Origin: Solilutibacter silvestris
GTDB lineage: Bacteria; Pseudomonadota; Gammaproteobacteria; Xanthomonadales; Xanthomonadaceae
DNA: 64,000 nucleotides
Direction of reading: 5' to 3'
Assembly: GCF_002895945.1 (NCBI RefSeq)
Contig: NZ_NPZB01000001.1
Span: 1,193,501 to 1,257,500, forward strand
In this document: one piece after another, positions 46,852-57,424 of the stretch
How the letters are laid out: the number at the start of each line of letters is the position of its first letter
How positions within the stretch are numbered: position 1 is the stretch's first letter
Made by a program: the position numbers and the translations under genes
The notes under the pieces: model-generated
Seen by the model: the letters and a program-made list of their open reading frames with translations, nothing else
Databases searched by the model: none
Told to the model about the DNA's origin: nothing

Positions 46852-48783
46852 TCAAGTCTGATTGGCGTTCCACCGCATGTCGTCGCGCGGTCGATGCGTA
46901 TCGCCGACGCGTCGAGTGTAGCCAACGCGGTTGAAGAACTCCAAGATCTGGATGCTGCGCTTGCGGCCCAGGCCAATTGCATCACGGAACGCGGCGGCAT
47001 CGGTGGCGCCACCGTCCTGCACCAGCGCGGCGAGGGTCGCCGCAAGTTCGGCGATCCGGCGTGGATCGTAGAACAGGTCGGGCACGACCTGGAACAGTTC
47101 GCCGCGCGCCGCCGCACGCCGCAAGATGCCGCGAGTCTTTTCTTCGTCTTCGCCGGTTTGCGTGGCCAGCGTCCGCACCCATGGCGGATCGAAACCTCCC
47201 GCGTGCAGCAATGGAACGAGTCGTTGCAGCAGCGCGCGTTCGTGTTCCGGTGGCGCGCTGTCGTGGCCGGGCAGGCACCACCACGCGCCCAGGCGTTGCA
47301 AGGTGCCGTTGGCCTGAAGATCGTGCAGCAATGCCTGCCACAGCCCGGGCGCGAGATTGGGCAGGGTACTGCGCTGCAATCGCCCGCTGTCGATGCCGGG
47401 CTCATCCGGATGTCGCACATGCCACTCACTCACCGCAACCACGACCTTTGCACGCAAGGCCTGCCAATGCGTGGCGAGGATGATGAACGTGTCATCACGC
47501 GTGGCGATGCGCAACATATCTTCCGGCAACGCGATACGCTCGGCTGGGCGGCGGCAGTAGCGCACCAACGCCGACATGGCGACGCCAGTTGGTGCTTCCT
47601 GCAGCAACGGCGCGATGCCGTCACCGGCCGCGAGCTGTTCCAGCGCGGACAGCCAGGCGAGTCGCGCCGGGCTGCGCCGGCGGCGTTGCGGCGGATTGGG
47701 ATCGAGGACGATGCCGCCGCCGATGGTCGTGTTGGCGCCGGAATCGCGGGCGATGAAACGATCGCCGCACATCGCACACACGGGTGCAGCGAACACCAGT
47801 TGTACCAATGCGCCACGTTCGCCATCGCCATCGTCGAGCACCACTGCATGGGCGAGGCGATCCATCGTGCCCCAATGGATATGCAGTGGCGTCCAGTTGC
47901 GCAACGGCGGCGCATCCACGGACAGACGCAGGCGCACGTCGACGCGGGTGGTGGCGACGAAGGCGCGCGGATCTGCGATCCAGTCGCCGCGTGCGATGTC
48001 CTCGCAGGCGATCGCGGCAAGATTGAGCGCGCAACGCTGTCCAGCAACCGCGCGAGCGCTGGCGCGGTTCTGGGCGTGGATGCTGCGCACGCGCACGGTG
48101 GTGCCGGCAGGCATCAGGCGCGGAGTCGCGGATGTTTCGATCTGGCCGCCATGGATCGCGCCGGTGACCATGGTGCCGTGGCCGGGCAGGGTGAAGACGC
48201 GATCCACCGGCATCCTGAACAGTTCATCGCGGAGATCGTTGCCGGCGTCGTGCCGTGGTGATGCGGCCACTGCATGCAGATGGTCACGCAAGGCGGTGAT
48301 ACCGGGGTCATCGGTCGATGTGCTGTTGCAGGCGAACAGTAGTGATTCGCGCAAGGGCGACTTTGCCAGCAGCGTTGCGATTTCCGCTTCGACGTCGGCA
48401 ACGCGTTGCTGATCGACGCGATCGACTTTCGTCAGCGCTATCGCGCCGTGGCGCACGCCCAGCAGTTCGAGGATGGCGAGATGCTCGCGCGTCTGCGGCA
48501 TCACGCCGTCATCGGCGGCGATCACCAGCAACGCGAAATCGATGCCGGTCGCGCCTGCCACCATCGTGTGCACGAAGCGTTCGTGGCCGGGCACGTCGAC
48601 GAAGCCGAGTATCGTCGCGCTGTCTTCCGCGGTGTCAGCTTCGATCGGCACGTAGGCATAGCCGAGTTCGATGGAAATGCCGCGCGCTTTTTCTTCCTTC
48701 AGGCGATCGGTGTCGATCCCGGTGAGCGCGCGCACCAGGCTGGTCTTGCCATGATCGATGTGGCCCGCGGTGCCGACGATCAT
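46852..48783 (-). CDS. selB: Selenocysteine-specific elongation factor SelB
   Basis: The protein has 643 residues. The GTPase domain has [25 protein letters not shown] and TKVD. Domains II-III follow, then four winged helices (about residues 400-640) that bind the SECIS hairpin. SelB brings Sec-tRNA to UGA in fdoG. ATG at 48783 overlaps the selA stop (ATGA). An upstream ATG would add 24 residues within selA, without matching the family. Both the fdoG SECIS and the cognate tRNA are encoded nearby. Confidence 0.97.
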   Translation of the reverse strand: MIVGTAGHIDHGKTSLVRALTGIDTDRLKEEKARGISIELGYAYVPIEADTAEDSATILGFVDVPGHERFVHTMVAGATGIDFALLVIAADDGVMPQTREHLAILELLGVRHGAIALTKVDRVDQQRVADVEAEIATLLAKSPLRESLLFACNSTSTDDPGITALRDHLHAVAASPRHDAGNDLRDELFRMPVDRVFTLPGHGTMVTGAIHGGQIETSATPRLMPAGTTVRVRSIHAQNRASARAVAGQRCALNLAAIACEDIARGDWIADPRAFVATTRVDVRLRLSVDAPPLRNWTPLHIHWGTMDRLAHAVVLDDGDGERGALVQLVFAAPVCAMCGDRFIARDSGANTTIGGGIVLDPNPPQRRRRSPARLAWLSALEQLAAGDGIAPLLQEAPTGVAMSALVRYCRRPAERIALPEDMLRIATRDDTFIILATHWQALRAKVVVAVSEWHVRHPDEPGIDSGRLQRSTLPNLAPGLWQALLHDLQANGTLQRLGAWWCLPGHDSAPPEHERALLQRLVPLLHAGGFDPPWVRTLATQTGEDEEKTRGILRRAAARGELFQVVPDLFYDPRRIAELAATLAALVQDGGATDAAAFRDAIGLGRKRSIQILEFFNRVGYTRRVGDTHRPRDDMRWNANQT

Positions 48784-50198
48784 GGAGCGAGCGTGCTCCA
48801 TTGCACCAGGAATGCGGCTTCGTCTTCCACATCCAAGCAACGCAAGTCGAGCCACAGGGCATCGTCGGCGACGCGACCAAGCACCGGTCGCGGCAATGCG
48901 CGCAAACGCTTGCCGAGGCGATCAAGTCCACCGCGTTTGGTCGCGATCACGCGCAACCCGGCGCTGGCGAGGCGTGCTTGCGGTTGCGCGCCACTACCGA
49001 TCTGGCTGTCGAGGGTGGCGACTTCGATCGTGTATTCCGCTGACAACGCGTGACGGAGCGGTTCCAGCAAGCGTTGCGCCTGCGCGTGGATGTCGTCGCC
49101 CGATCGCGTCAATGCCTGCAAGGTCGGCAGGCGTTGTGCCAGCAGTTCCGGTTCGCGATAGAGCGCCAGCACCGCTTCCAGTGCGGCCAATCCCATCTTG
49201 TCCATGCGCAACGCGCGCTTGAGTGGATTGCGGTTGATGCGCGCGATCAGGTCGGCGCGCCCGGCGATGATTCCGGCCTGAGGGCCGCCCAGCAGTTTGT
49301 CGCCGCTGAAGGCCACCAGATCGGCGCCGGCGGCGAGCGTGTCCTGCACGGTCGGTTCGTGCGGCAAGCCGAAGGTGGCGAGATCGCACAGGCTGCCGCT
49401 GCCGAGATCGACGGCGAGCGGCACGCCATGTGCGCGGGCGATTTCGGCGAGCTGCGTGGTGGCGACTTTGGCGGTGAAACCGGTGATCGCGTAGTTGCTC
49501 GCATGCACCTCCATCAGCAGTGCGGTGCGCGCGCCGATGGCGTCGGCGTAATCGGAGGGGTGCGTCCGGTTGGTGGTACCGACTTCCACCAGCTTGGCGC
49601 CAGCGCTGCGCATCACGTCGGGGATGCGGAACGCGCCGCCGATCTCCACCAGTTCGCCGCGCGATACCACCACCTCGCGACGATTGGCCAAGGTGTTGAG
49701 CAGCAGCAGTACCGCTGCCGCATTGTTGTTGACCACGGTCGCGGCTTCGGCGCCGGTGAGTTCGCACACCAGCGCCCGCACCCTGGCATCGCGCTCGCCG
49801 CGGCGGCCGTGTGCGAGATCGAATTCGAGATCGACCGGGGAGGTCATCGCTTGCGTCACCGCGTGCACGGCCGCTGCAGGCAGCAGCGCGCGACCGAGGT
49901 TGGTATGGAGGATGGTTCCGGTCAGGTTGAACAGCGGCCGCAGATCGCGTCGTGCATCGATGGCGATGGCGTCATCGAGTGCCGACGACAACGCGGTGCC
50001 GTCGAGCGCGCGCTCCAGTTGCTGTGTCGAAAGCTTTCCGTCAGCGACACGTTCGCGCAACGCCTGCAACTGCGTGCGCAGCAGCTGGGTGACGCGGCTG
50101 CGTCCGTGCGCCGCGATCAGTGTCGCCAGTTGCGGCAAATGCAGCAGCCGGTCCAGCGAGGGCAGCGCACTGGTGGCTGCGGTGTCGGCGCGCGCCAT
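48780..50198 (-). CDS. selA: L-seryl-tRNA(Sec) selenium transferase
   Basis: The 472-residue PLP enzyme turns Ser-tRNA(Sec) into Sec-tRNA(Sec) using selenophosphate. The cofactor lysine is K301 in FSGDKLLGGPQAG. NLTGTILHTNLGRALL, VNNNAAAVLLLLN and DLGSGSL are SelA blocks. The ATG at 50198 follows GGGGATTGAACCG and lies four bases after the fdhE stop. It overlaps selB by four bases. Confidence 0.97.
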   Translation of the reverse strand: MARADTAATSALPSLDRLLHLPQLATLIAAHGRSRVTQLLRTQLQALRERVADGKLSTQQLERALDGTALSSALDDAIAIDARRDLRPLFNLTGTILHTNLGRALLPAAAVHAVTQAMTSPVDLEFDLAHGRRGERDARVRALVCELTGAEAATVVNNNAAAVLLLLNTLANRREVVVSRGELVEIGGAFRIPDVMRSAGAKLVEVGTTNRTHPSDYADAIGARTALLMEVHASNYAITGFTAKVATTQLAEIARAHGVPLAVDLGSGSLCDLATFGLPHEPTVQDTLAAGADLVAFSGDKLLGGPQAGIIAGRADLIARINRNPLKRALRMDKMGLAALEAVLALYREPELLAQRLPTLQALTRSGDDIHAQAQRLLEPLRHALSAEYTIEVATLDSQIGSGAQPQARLASAGLRVIATKRGGLDRLGKRLRALPRPVLGRVADDALWLDLRCLDVEDEAAFLVQWSTLAP

Positions 50199-50202
50199 CG
50201 GT

Positions 50203-51186
50203 TCAATCCCCGGAGGCTTGCCACAACAACGGATTCTGGCTGACGCGTTGGTAGCCTTCTTCGCCCAGCAGGAGGTCGAGCGCCAGCGTGCCGAGGTCGT
50301 CGGCCACCGGTTCGACGCCGGGATCCTTTTCCAGATAGAGGATCTTGCGATAGCCGTGGCAGTGATCACAGGTTTCGGCGCGCACGGCGGCATCGCGTGC
50401 AGCGGCGGCTTCGTCGCCATCGATGCCGGCGAGTGCGCGATAGGCGATGTCCTTGCCGACTCCACCGCAGTGGCTGCACTGCACGCGCACGAAATGCCAC
50501 TGGCAGGCGCATAGCGCGCACGACAGGTAGCGGTAGGACGAATGGGGCGCACGGGCGTGGACGACGCTGGCGACCGGCGGCGTGCCGCACAGCGGACACA
50601 GGCCGGGGGCGTCGGCCATCGGCGCGAGATCGGTGGGTTTGAACGCCAGCGCCAGCGCGGTCCAGTACACCTGCAGCGCGGCCATCACGAAGGGCGCGGT
50701 CACGGCATCGATGGCCGCTGCGCCCGGCACTTCCAGCACGGCATCGGCCTGGGCATCGAGCCACGCATCCGGCGCCGCGATCAGTCGTTCCAAGACACCA
50801 TGTGCTTCCGCCGGAAAGCCGCCGTGTTCGAGGCATGTCCGGCACAGCGCGCGCAGGATGGAACGCCATTCGTCATCGCGGGCGAGGCTGGCGGCGTGCA
50901 ATGGCGGCATCCCGGCTGCGGCGACGGCCGGCGGTTGTTGTGCCATCGCGGCGGATTGCAGTTCAGCGAGGCGTTCCGGCCTCAACGCGGCGAGTTGGGC
51001 GTGTTGGGCATCGACCAATACCGCGAGCAGTTGCAGGTAGTCGCCGATCGCGCTGGTCGCGGCCAACGCACGCAGGCGTTCCGCACGTGCCGCAAACAAT
51101 GAGTCGCGATCAGCCAGGATGATGCGCGGGACATCGCGCGAGGCGAGGGTCTCGATCTCGCCGGGTTCGAGGATGCGCTGTGCCAT
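50203..51186 (-). CDS. fdhE: Formate dehydrogenase accessory protein FdhE
   Basis: The 327-residue protein carries four Cys-x2-Cys pairs that bind iron (CPLCG, CALCACQW, CSHCGG, CDHCHGY), in the usual order, in its C-terminal half. FdhE is needed for activity of FdnG/FdoG-type enzymes and interacts with the catalytic subunit. It sits between fdoI and selA with small gaps, joining the enzyme genes to the selenocysteine genes. ATG at 51186 gives the standard N-terminus; an upstream extension has no homology. Confidence 0.95.
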   Translation of the reverse strand: MAQRILEPGEIETLASRDVPRIILADRDSLFAARAERLRALAATSAIGDYLQLLAVLVDAQHAQLAALRPERLAELQSAAMAQQPPAVAAAGMPPLHAASLARDDEWRSILRALCRTCLEHGGFPAEAHGVLERLIAAPDAWLDAQADAVLEVPGAAAIDAVTAPFVMAALQVYWTALALAFKPTDLAPMADAPGLCPLCGTPPVASVVHARAPHSSYRYLSCALCACQWHFVRVQCSHCGGVGKDIAYRALAGIDGDEAAAARDAAVRAETCDHCHGYRKILYLEKDPGVEPVADDLGTLALDLLLGEEGYQRVSQNPLLWQASGD

Positions 51187-51266
51187 GTGGACTCGGTCGC
51201 GGGAACGAATCCGTATCCTCGCCCTTGTTGCCGGCGGCGTCCAGCGCGGTCGCCCGCCGCGCCGGA

Positions 51267-51941
51267 TCAGTCGTTGTTGCGGCGTCCGGCGATGACCTCG
51301 CGGAACCAGCTGCGATGGTGCTTGTAGGCCCAGCCGTAGCTGACCTTGCCGCCGGTCATCGCCTTGACCGAACCCTTGATCCAGATCGCCGCGTAGATGT
51401 GGACGATGATCCCGCAGATCAGCACCCAGCCGCACAGCGCGTGGATCAGCACCGAGAAGCGGATCAGGCCGATCGGGAAGAGCTGGCTGAAATAGGCGCG
51501 CCAGATCACGAAGCCGGTCAGCAACAGCGCCGACAGGCAACCCACGATCGTCCAGAACAGCAATTTCTGGCCGGCGTTGAAGCGACCCACCGGCGGCAGG
51601 TTCTCGTCCTTGTTTTCCAGCACCTCGCGGATGTCGCGCAGCCAGGTGACGTCGTTCTTCGTCAGCAGGTTGTCGCGCCACATCCGCCAGCCGAGCAGGG
51701 CGAACGCGATCACCATCACCAGGCCGATGAACGGATGGAGGATGCGTGTCCACGGCCCGCCGCCGAACAACATGCTCAGCGGAAACAGCGCCGGATCGAA
51801 CAGGCTCAGTCCGGACAGCGCGACCAGCACGAAGCTGATCGCCAGGATCCAGTGGTTGATGCGGATCGGCCAGCGATAACGTTCGATCTCCAGTTGGCCA
51901 TCGTCGTTGCGACCGTCGCGGCTGTCATGGTCATGCGTCAT
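51267..51941 (-). CDS. fdoI: Formate dehydrogenase cytochrome b556 subunit
   Basis: The protein has 224 residues and four membrane helices. Histidines in [39 protein letters not shown] should ligate two hemes b. It transfers electrons from FdoH to quinone in the inner membrane. The N-terminus ([12 protein letters not shown]) is polar and cytoplasmic. Its ATG overlaps the fdoH coding end by 11 bases, so coupling is likely. Confidence 0.94.
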   Translation of the reverse strand: MTHDHDSRDGRNDDGQLEIERYRWPIRINHWILAISFVLVALSGLSLFDPALFPLSMLFGGGPWTRILHPFIGLVMVIAFALLGWRMWRDNLLTKNDVTWLRDIREVLENKDENLPPVGRFNAGQKLLFWTIVGCLSALLLTGFVIWRAYFSQLFPIGLIRFSVLIHALCGWVLICGIIVHIYAAIWIKGSVKAMTGGKVSYGWAYKHHRSWFREVIAGRRNND

Positions 51942-52854
51942 CGCGCACCTCCTCGCGGACCTTCTTGGCGTCGTCCTCGGCGATCTGTTCTTCCGCCTTG
52001 TCGACGGTATTGCGGCCGAAGCGGATGTAGTGGAGGAATGCGGCGACCGCGGTCCCGCCCAGTGCAAGCATGCCCAGCGGCTTGCCCACGCCCTTCCACA
52101 GCGACACCATCGGGCTGATGTGCGGATCCTTGGGCAGATCGCTGTACAGCTCCGGCTTGTCGGCGTGCTGCAACACGTACATCACGTGCGTGCCGCCCAC
52201 TCCTTGCGGATCGTAGAGACCCGCGTTGGCGTAGCCGCGCGATTTCAGATCCTCGACGCGCCCGGCGGCGTGCTCGGTCATCGCTTCCTTGCTGCCGAAG
52301 GTGATTGCGCCGGTCGGGCAGGTCTTGACGCAGGCCGGTTCCAGCCCGACCGCGACGCGATCCGAACACAACGTGCACTTGTAGGCTTTCTTGTCCTTCT
52401 TCGAGATGCGCGGAACGTCGAACGGGCAGCCAGTGACGCAGTAGCCGCAGCCGATGCAGTTTTCTTCGTGGAAATCGACGATGCCGTTGGCGTACTGCAC
52501 GATCGCGCCCGGCGACGGACACGCCTTGAGGCAGCCGGGGTCGGCACAGTGCATGCAGCCATCCTTGCGGATCAGCCATTCGAGGTTGCCCTGTTCGTCC
52601 TCGTACTCGTTGAACTTCATCACCGTCCACGATTCATGGCTGAGATCGGGCGGGTTGTTGTAGCTGCCGACGCAGGTGCCGACTTCGTCGCGCAGGTCGT
52701 TCCATTCCATGCACGCGACCTGGCAGGCCTTGCAGCCGATGCACTTGCTGACGTCGATCAGCTTGGCGACCTGGCCGGCAGGCGCACCACGCGCTTCCGG
52801 TTCGGGCGTGGTGGTGGCCGAGCGACGGATGATATCCAGTGACTGTAGTGGCAT
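51931..52854 (-). CDS. fdoH: Formate dehydrogenase iron-sulfur subunit
   Basis: The protein has 307 residues. Four 4Fe-4S motifs are visible: [36 protein letters not shown] and CTLC-to-CVKTCP. A C-terminal helix ([18 protein letters not shown]) anchors the periplasmic subunit, as in FdnH/FdoH. It moves electrons from FdoG to FdoI. ATG at 52854 is ten bases before the fdoG stop. There is no signal peptide of its own; it would travel with the Tat-exported FdoG, as known for the family. Confidence 0.95.
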   Translation of the reverse strand: MPLQSLDIIRRSATTTPEPEARGAPAGQVAKLIDVSKCIGCKACQVACMEWNDLRDEVGTCVGSYNNPPDLSHESWTVMKFNEYEDEQGNLEWLIRKDGCMHCADPGCLKACPSPGAIVQYANGIVDFHEENCIGCGYCVTGCPFDVPRISKKDKKAYKCTLCSDRVAVGLEPACVKTCPTGAITFGSKEAMTEHAAGRVEDLKSRGYANAGLYDPQGVGGTHVMYVLQHADKPELYSDLPKDPHISPMVSLWKGVGKPLGMLALGGTAVAAFLHYIRFGRNTVDKAEEQIAEDDAKKVREEVRDDA

Positions 52855-52864
52855 GATCCGTCTC

Positions 52865-55800
52865 CTAAGCCTTTTCGACCTTGACCAGGAAGCACTTGGA
52901 TTCCGGGGTCTGCGAGTTGGCGTCACCGACCGCATTGGTCAGCGTGTTGGCCAGGTAACCTTTCTTGGTCTCGCCAAGGAAGCCCCAGTGGATCGGCACG
53001 CCGACCTGGTGCACGGTCTTGCCCTCGATCTTCAGCGCCTTGATCCGCTTGGTCACCATCGCGACCGCGAAGATGTGTCCGCGCTTGGAACTGACCTTGA
53101 CCTTGCTGCCGTTGGCGATGCCCAGTTCGTCGGCCAATGCCGCACCGATTTCCACGAACTGCTCGGGCTGGACGATCGCGTTCAACAACGAATGCTTGGT
53201 CCAGAAGTGGAAATGTTCGGTGAGGCGATAGGTGGTGCCGACATGCGGGAACTCGTCCGGCTTGCCGAACTGCGCGGCATCGTCCTTGAACACGCGCGCC
53301 GCCGGATTGTTCAAGGTCAGCGCCTGCTCCGGACTCAGCGGATTCTTCGCCAGTGGCGTGTCGAATGGCTCGTAGTGTTCGGGGAACGGGCCTTCGTTCA
53401 TGCCGCCGCGGGCAAAGAAACGCGCGGTGCCTTCCGGATTCATGATGAACGGGCCCATGCCGCCGTCGGGATTTTCATCGGCCTTGAAGTCGGGAATGTC
53501 GGCGCCGCCCCAAGCCGTGCCGTTCCAGCCGATCAACTTGCGCTTGGGATCCCAGGGCTTGCCGGCGGGGTCGCACGAGGCACGGTTGTACAACACGCGC
53601 CGGTTGGCCGGCCATGCCCACGCCCAGCCGATGGTGTTGCCGATGCCGGTCGGGTCCGAGTTGTCGCGCCGCGCCATCAGGTTGCCGGTCGGCCCCCACG
53701 CGCCGCAGAAGATCCACACGCCGCTCGCGGTGCTGCCGTCGTCGCGCAGTTCCGCGAATCCGGCGAGCTGTTCACCGGCCTTGCGGATCACCTTGGTCGG
53801 ATCCTTGGGATCGTAGACATCGGCCAATGCCTTGCCGCTGAATTCCATCGCCACTTCTTCCGGCGTCGGCGACTCCGGGTTGGAGTACTTCCAGGCGAGA
53901 TCGCGGATCGGATCCGGGTAGGTACCGCCATCCTTCGCATACAGTGCCTTAATGCGATGGAACAGCTCGGACATGATCTCGAGATCGCTGCGCGCTTCAC
54001 CCGGGGCGTCGGCGCCCTTCCAGTGCCACTGCAGCCAGCGCGACGAGTTGACGACGGAACCGTTTTCCTCGGCGAAGCAGGTGGTCGGCAAGCGGAACAC
54101 TTCGGTCTTGATGCTGGCGCTGTCGACGTCGTTGAACTCGCCGTAGTTCTTCCAGAACTCCATCGTCTCGGTGGACAGCGGGTCCATGTGGACCATGAAC
54201 TTCAGGGCCGAGAACGCCTTGATCAACTTGCCCTTGTTCGGAGCCGATGCCAGCGGATTGAAGCCCTGGCAGAGATAGCCGTTCATCTTGCCCTGGGCCA
54301 TCAACTCGTAGGCCTGCATCATGTCGTAGGGCTTGTCGAGCTTGGGCAGGTAGTCGTAGCACCAGTTGTTGTCCTTGGTCGCGGCATCGCCCCACCAGGA
54401 CTTCATCAGGCTGACGTGGAACTTCGGATAGTTCTGCCAATAGCTCATCTGGTTCGGGCGCATCGGCTTCTGTGTGCGCGTGCCGATATAGCCCTGGTAG
54501 TCCTGTTCGCTCTCGTTCGGCAGGGTGAGATAACCGGGCAGCAGGTTCGACATCAGGCCAATGTCGGTCAGTCCCTGGATGTTGGAATGCCCGCGCAAGG
54601 CGTTCATGCCGCCACCGGCGATGCCGATGTTGCCCAGCAGCAGCTGCACCATCGCGCCAATGCGGACGTTCTGCGCACCGACGCTGTGCTGGGTCCAGCC
54701 CAGCGCGTACAGGATCGTCATCGCCCGGTTCGGGGTCGACGTCGAAGCGATCATTTCCCAGATCTGCTTGATCTTGTCCGCGGGCGTGCCGCAGACGCGT
54801 TCGACCATGTCGACGGTGTAGCGCGCGTAGTGTTCCTTCAGCAGGTTGTAGACGCAGCGCGGATCCTGCAGCGTCGGATCGGTCTTGACGAAACCATCGG
54901 CGCCGACCACGTAGTCCCAGCTCGACTTGTCGTACTTGCGCTTGGCCGGGTCGTAGCCAGAATACAGGCCATCCTTGAAGGCGAATTCATCCTTCACGAT
55001 GAATGACATGTCGGTGTAGTTCTTGACGTATTCGTGCTGGATCTTGTCCTGCGTCAACAGGTAATTGATCAGCCCGCCCAGGAACACGATGTCGGTGCCG
55101 GCGCGGATCGGCGCGTAGACGTCGGCCACCGCGGCCGAACGGTTGAAGCGCGGATCGATCACGATCAGCCGCGCCTTGTTGTGCGCCTTCGCCTCGGTCA
55201 CCCATTTGAACCCGCACGGATGCGCCTCGGCGGCGTTGCCACCCATGATCAGGACCAGGTCGGCATTCTTGATGTCGACCCAGTGATTCGTCATCGCACC
55301 TCGGCCAAACGTCGGGGCAAGACCTGCCACCGTCGGGCCGTGTCAGACACGCGCCTGATTGTCGAAGACGAGCATCCCCATCGAACGCACGACCTTGTGC
55401 GTGACCACCGCGGTTTCGCTGCTGCTCGCCGAGGCCGCCAGCATGCCGGTGGTCAACCAGCGATTGACGGTCTGTCCGGCGTCGTTCTTGGCGACGAAAT
55501 TGGCATCGCGATCGGCCTTCATCAGCTTGGCGATGCGGTCCATCGCGTCGTCCCAGGACATCCGCACCCACTTGTCGGAACCGGGCGCGCGATATTCGGG
55601 ATGGAGCAGTCGCGACTTGCTGTGGATGATGTCGACCAGGCCGGCGCCCTTCGGGCACAGCGTGCCGCGATTGACCGGATGATCCGGATCGCCTTCGATA
55701 TGGTAGATGTTGCGTTCGGCGTTCTTGGCGCCGTCACCCAGCGAGTACATCAGGATCCCGCAGGCGACCGAACAATAGGTGCAGGTGTTGCGGGTTTCGA

Positions 55801-55933
55801 TCGCACGGGCCAGCTTGAATTGCCGGACCTCCGCGAGCGCAACCCCGGGCGCGAAGCCCATCAGTGCCAGACTGGAACCCACCATGGTGGTGCCGGTGAC
55901 TTTCAGGAACTGGCGGCGATTCATCGAAGACAT
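52865..55933 (-). CDS. fdoG: Selenocysteine formate dehydrogenase, catalytic subunit (FdnG/FdoG type)
   Basis: The protein has 1022 residues including one selenocysteine. Codon 197 is TGA (55343-55345), in the context NQARV-Sec-HGPTVAG; E. coli FdnG has Sec196 at this place. A twin-arginine signal ([10 protein letters not shown]) directs export. A 4Fe-4S cluster is held by C51, C54, C58 and C93. The rest is the bis-MGD-binding DMSO-reductase fold. GGAG precedes the ATG. A SECIS hairpin follows the TGA. Read as a stop, the gene would look like two frames, 55346-55933 and 52865-55330. It oxidises formate to CO2 in the periplasm and feeds FdoH and FdoI. Confidence 0.97.
55302..55345 (-). promoter_or_regulatory. 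Bacterial SECIS element of fdoG
   Basis: Directly after the TGA, CGGCC and GGCCG form a lower stem and GGCA/TGCC form an upper stem with a GGTCT apical loop, as in E. coli fdhF, where SelB reads this loop. The element lies inside the coding region. Confidence 0.9.
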
Positions 55934-55969
55934 GCCGTTCTCCTTGGTGAAACGACCGCAGATGGCCGA

Positions 55970-55996
55970 TTTATAGCACACGCCCGGTGGTGCCAA
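55970..55996 (-). promoter_or_regulatory. Putative promoter of the fdo-sel operon
   Basis: An extended -10 element TGCTATAAA (55970-55978) is preceded 15 bases upstream by TTGGCA (55991-55996). This gives a leader of about 30 bases before fdoG. No clear FNR or NarL site was found. Confidence 0.45.
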
Positions 55997-56169
55997 AGCA
56001 TCGGTTTCGACAAAAGATTTGGTCCTGCTTTAGGGCCCGGAAGGCGTCACGCCGATCACGTTCACCTGTCGGATCCAGCGGGCAGGGCGCTGGTCCGGTG
56101 GCACCTCCAGATGAGTGGTCCGGCAAGTCGCAGTAGGCTGGACGCCACACACTCGCCAGGCGCATTGCC

Positions 56170-57276
56170 ATGCCCGCCCCCAAACTGTTCGAGCCACTGA
56201 CCGTCGGCGGCCTGCAACTGGCCAACCGGATCGTGATCGCGCCGATGTGCCAGTACTCCGCCATCGATGGCGGCATGACCGACTGGCACCTCATCCATCT
56301 CGGCCAGCTGGCGTTGTCGGGTGCGGCATTGTTGACCATTGAGGCGACGGCGGTGGTGCCCGAAGGTCGCATCACCCATGCCGACGTCGGTCTATGGGAC
56401 GACCCCACCGAGGCGGCGATGGCGCGCGTGCTCGACGGCGTGCGCCGCTGGTCGGACATGCCGATCGCGATCCAACTCGCGCATGCCGGACGCAAGGCCT
56501 CGTGCGAAGTGCCATGGCTCGGTGGCGCGCAGATCGCGCCGGGGCAGGCGCACGGTTGGCAGACCGTGGCACCGTCGCCGCTGGCGTTCGCGCCCGGCGA
56601 TCATCCGCCGCAGGCGCTCGACAAGGATGGGCTGGCGCGCGTGCGTGATGGCTTCGTTGCAGCGGCGCGTCGCGCAGCGCGGCTGGGCATTGATGCGGTG
56701 CAGATCCACGCTGCGCACGGGTATCTGCTGCACGAGTTTCTTTCGCCGTTGTCGAACAGGCGCGATGACGAATATGGCGGCAGCCTGGAAAACCGCATGC
56801 GCTTTCCGCTGGAAGTCTTCGACGCGGTGCGTGCGGCGTTTCCGGTGGAACGTCCGGTCACCGTGCGCGTTTCCGGCACCGACTGGGTCGCCGGCGGCTG
56901 GGACATCGAACAGACCATCGTCTTCGCGCGGGCACTGGAAGCGCGTGGCTGCGCCTCGATCCACGTATCCAGCGGTGGCCTCGATCCCGCGCAATCGATT
57001 CCGGTCGGGCCGAGTTACCAGGTGCCGCTGGCGCGCGCGGTGAAGGCGCATATCGACATGCCTGTCATTGCAGTCGGCATGATCACCGGCTACGACCAGG
57101 CCGAAGCGATCGTCGGCACCGGCGAGGCCGACCTCATCGCGCTGGCCCGCGGCATCATCTATGACCCGCGCTGGCCGTGGCATGCGGCAGCGCATCTGGG
57201 CGCGACGGTGTCGGTACCGCCGCAATACCTGCGTTCGCAGCCGGCGCTGTTTCCGAAGCTCTTTCGCGCGGAGTGA
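56170..57276 (+). CDS. NADH:flavin oxidoreductase, old yellow enzyme family
   Basis: The 368-residue FMN enzyme is of the YqjM-like class: C27 and Y29 in APMCQYSA, QLAHAGRKAS and the active-site IHAAHGYLLHEFLSPLSNRR, with the phosphate-binding VGMI and GRGIIYDP regions. Such enzymes reduce activated alkenes with NADPH; the physiological substrate is unknown. It is divergent from fdoG across a 236-base gap, which contains the fdo promoter. It appears monocistronic. Confidence 0.92.
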   Translation: MPAPKLFEPLTVGGLQLANRIVIAPMCQYSAIDGGMTDWHLIHLGQLALSGAALLTIEATAVVPEGRITHADVGLWDDPTEAAMARVLDGVRRWSDMPIAIQLAHAGRKASCEVPWLGGAQIAPGQAHGWQTVAPSPLAFAPGDHPPQALDKDGLARVRDGFVAAARRAARLGIDAVQIHAAHGYLLHEFLSPLSNRRDDEYGGSLENRMRFPLEVFDAVRAAFPVERPVTVRVSGTDWVAGGWDIEQTIVFARALEARGCASIHVSSGGLDPAQSIPVGPSYQVPLARAVKAHIDMPVIAVGMITGYDQAEAIVGTGEADLIALARGIIYDPRWPWHAAAHLGATVSVPPQYLRSQPALFPKLFRAE

Positions 57277-57346
57277 TGTGCTTCGGATCCATCGGCGTTG
57301 TCGCTTGCTTCATGTCGTTGTAGCGCAGAGGAAATAAAAGCTTCAT

Positions 57347-57407
57347 AGCATCCACGTACGGTCACAAATGCTGTGGCCGACTGGGGAGATAGGCCAAGCA
57401 TCCACGT
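57347..57407. repeat. Two copies of AGCATCCACGT, 50 bases apart, upstream of a TonB receptor
   Basis: The 11-base sequence occurs at 57347-57357 and 57397-57407. The spacing equals about five helical turns, so a dimeric regulator could bind both. No binding protein is known to me. Confidence 0.4.
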
Positions 57408-57424
57408 GGCCTTCGGAGCTCCTC

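Noticed and set aside
46831-48261. A 476-codon plus-strand frame overlapping selB and tRNA-Sec
   Set aside because: It crosses a structured tRNA gene and is the complement of the SelB coding frame.
52676-55006. A 776-codon open frame on the plus strand opposite fdoG
   Set aside because: High G+C produces long antisense frames; it has no ribosome site and reads as arginine/histidine/leucine-rich sequence without known motifs, while the opposite strand encodes a complete family member.
55343-55345. fdoG as a pseudogene split by a nonsense codon
   Set aside because: The TGA sits at the known selenocysteine position, is followed by a SECIS hairpin, and the full set of selenocysteine genes is adjacent.
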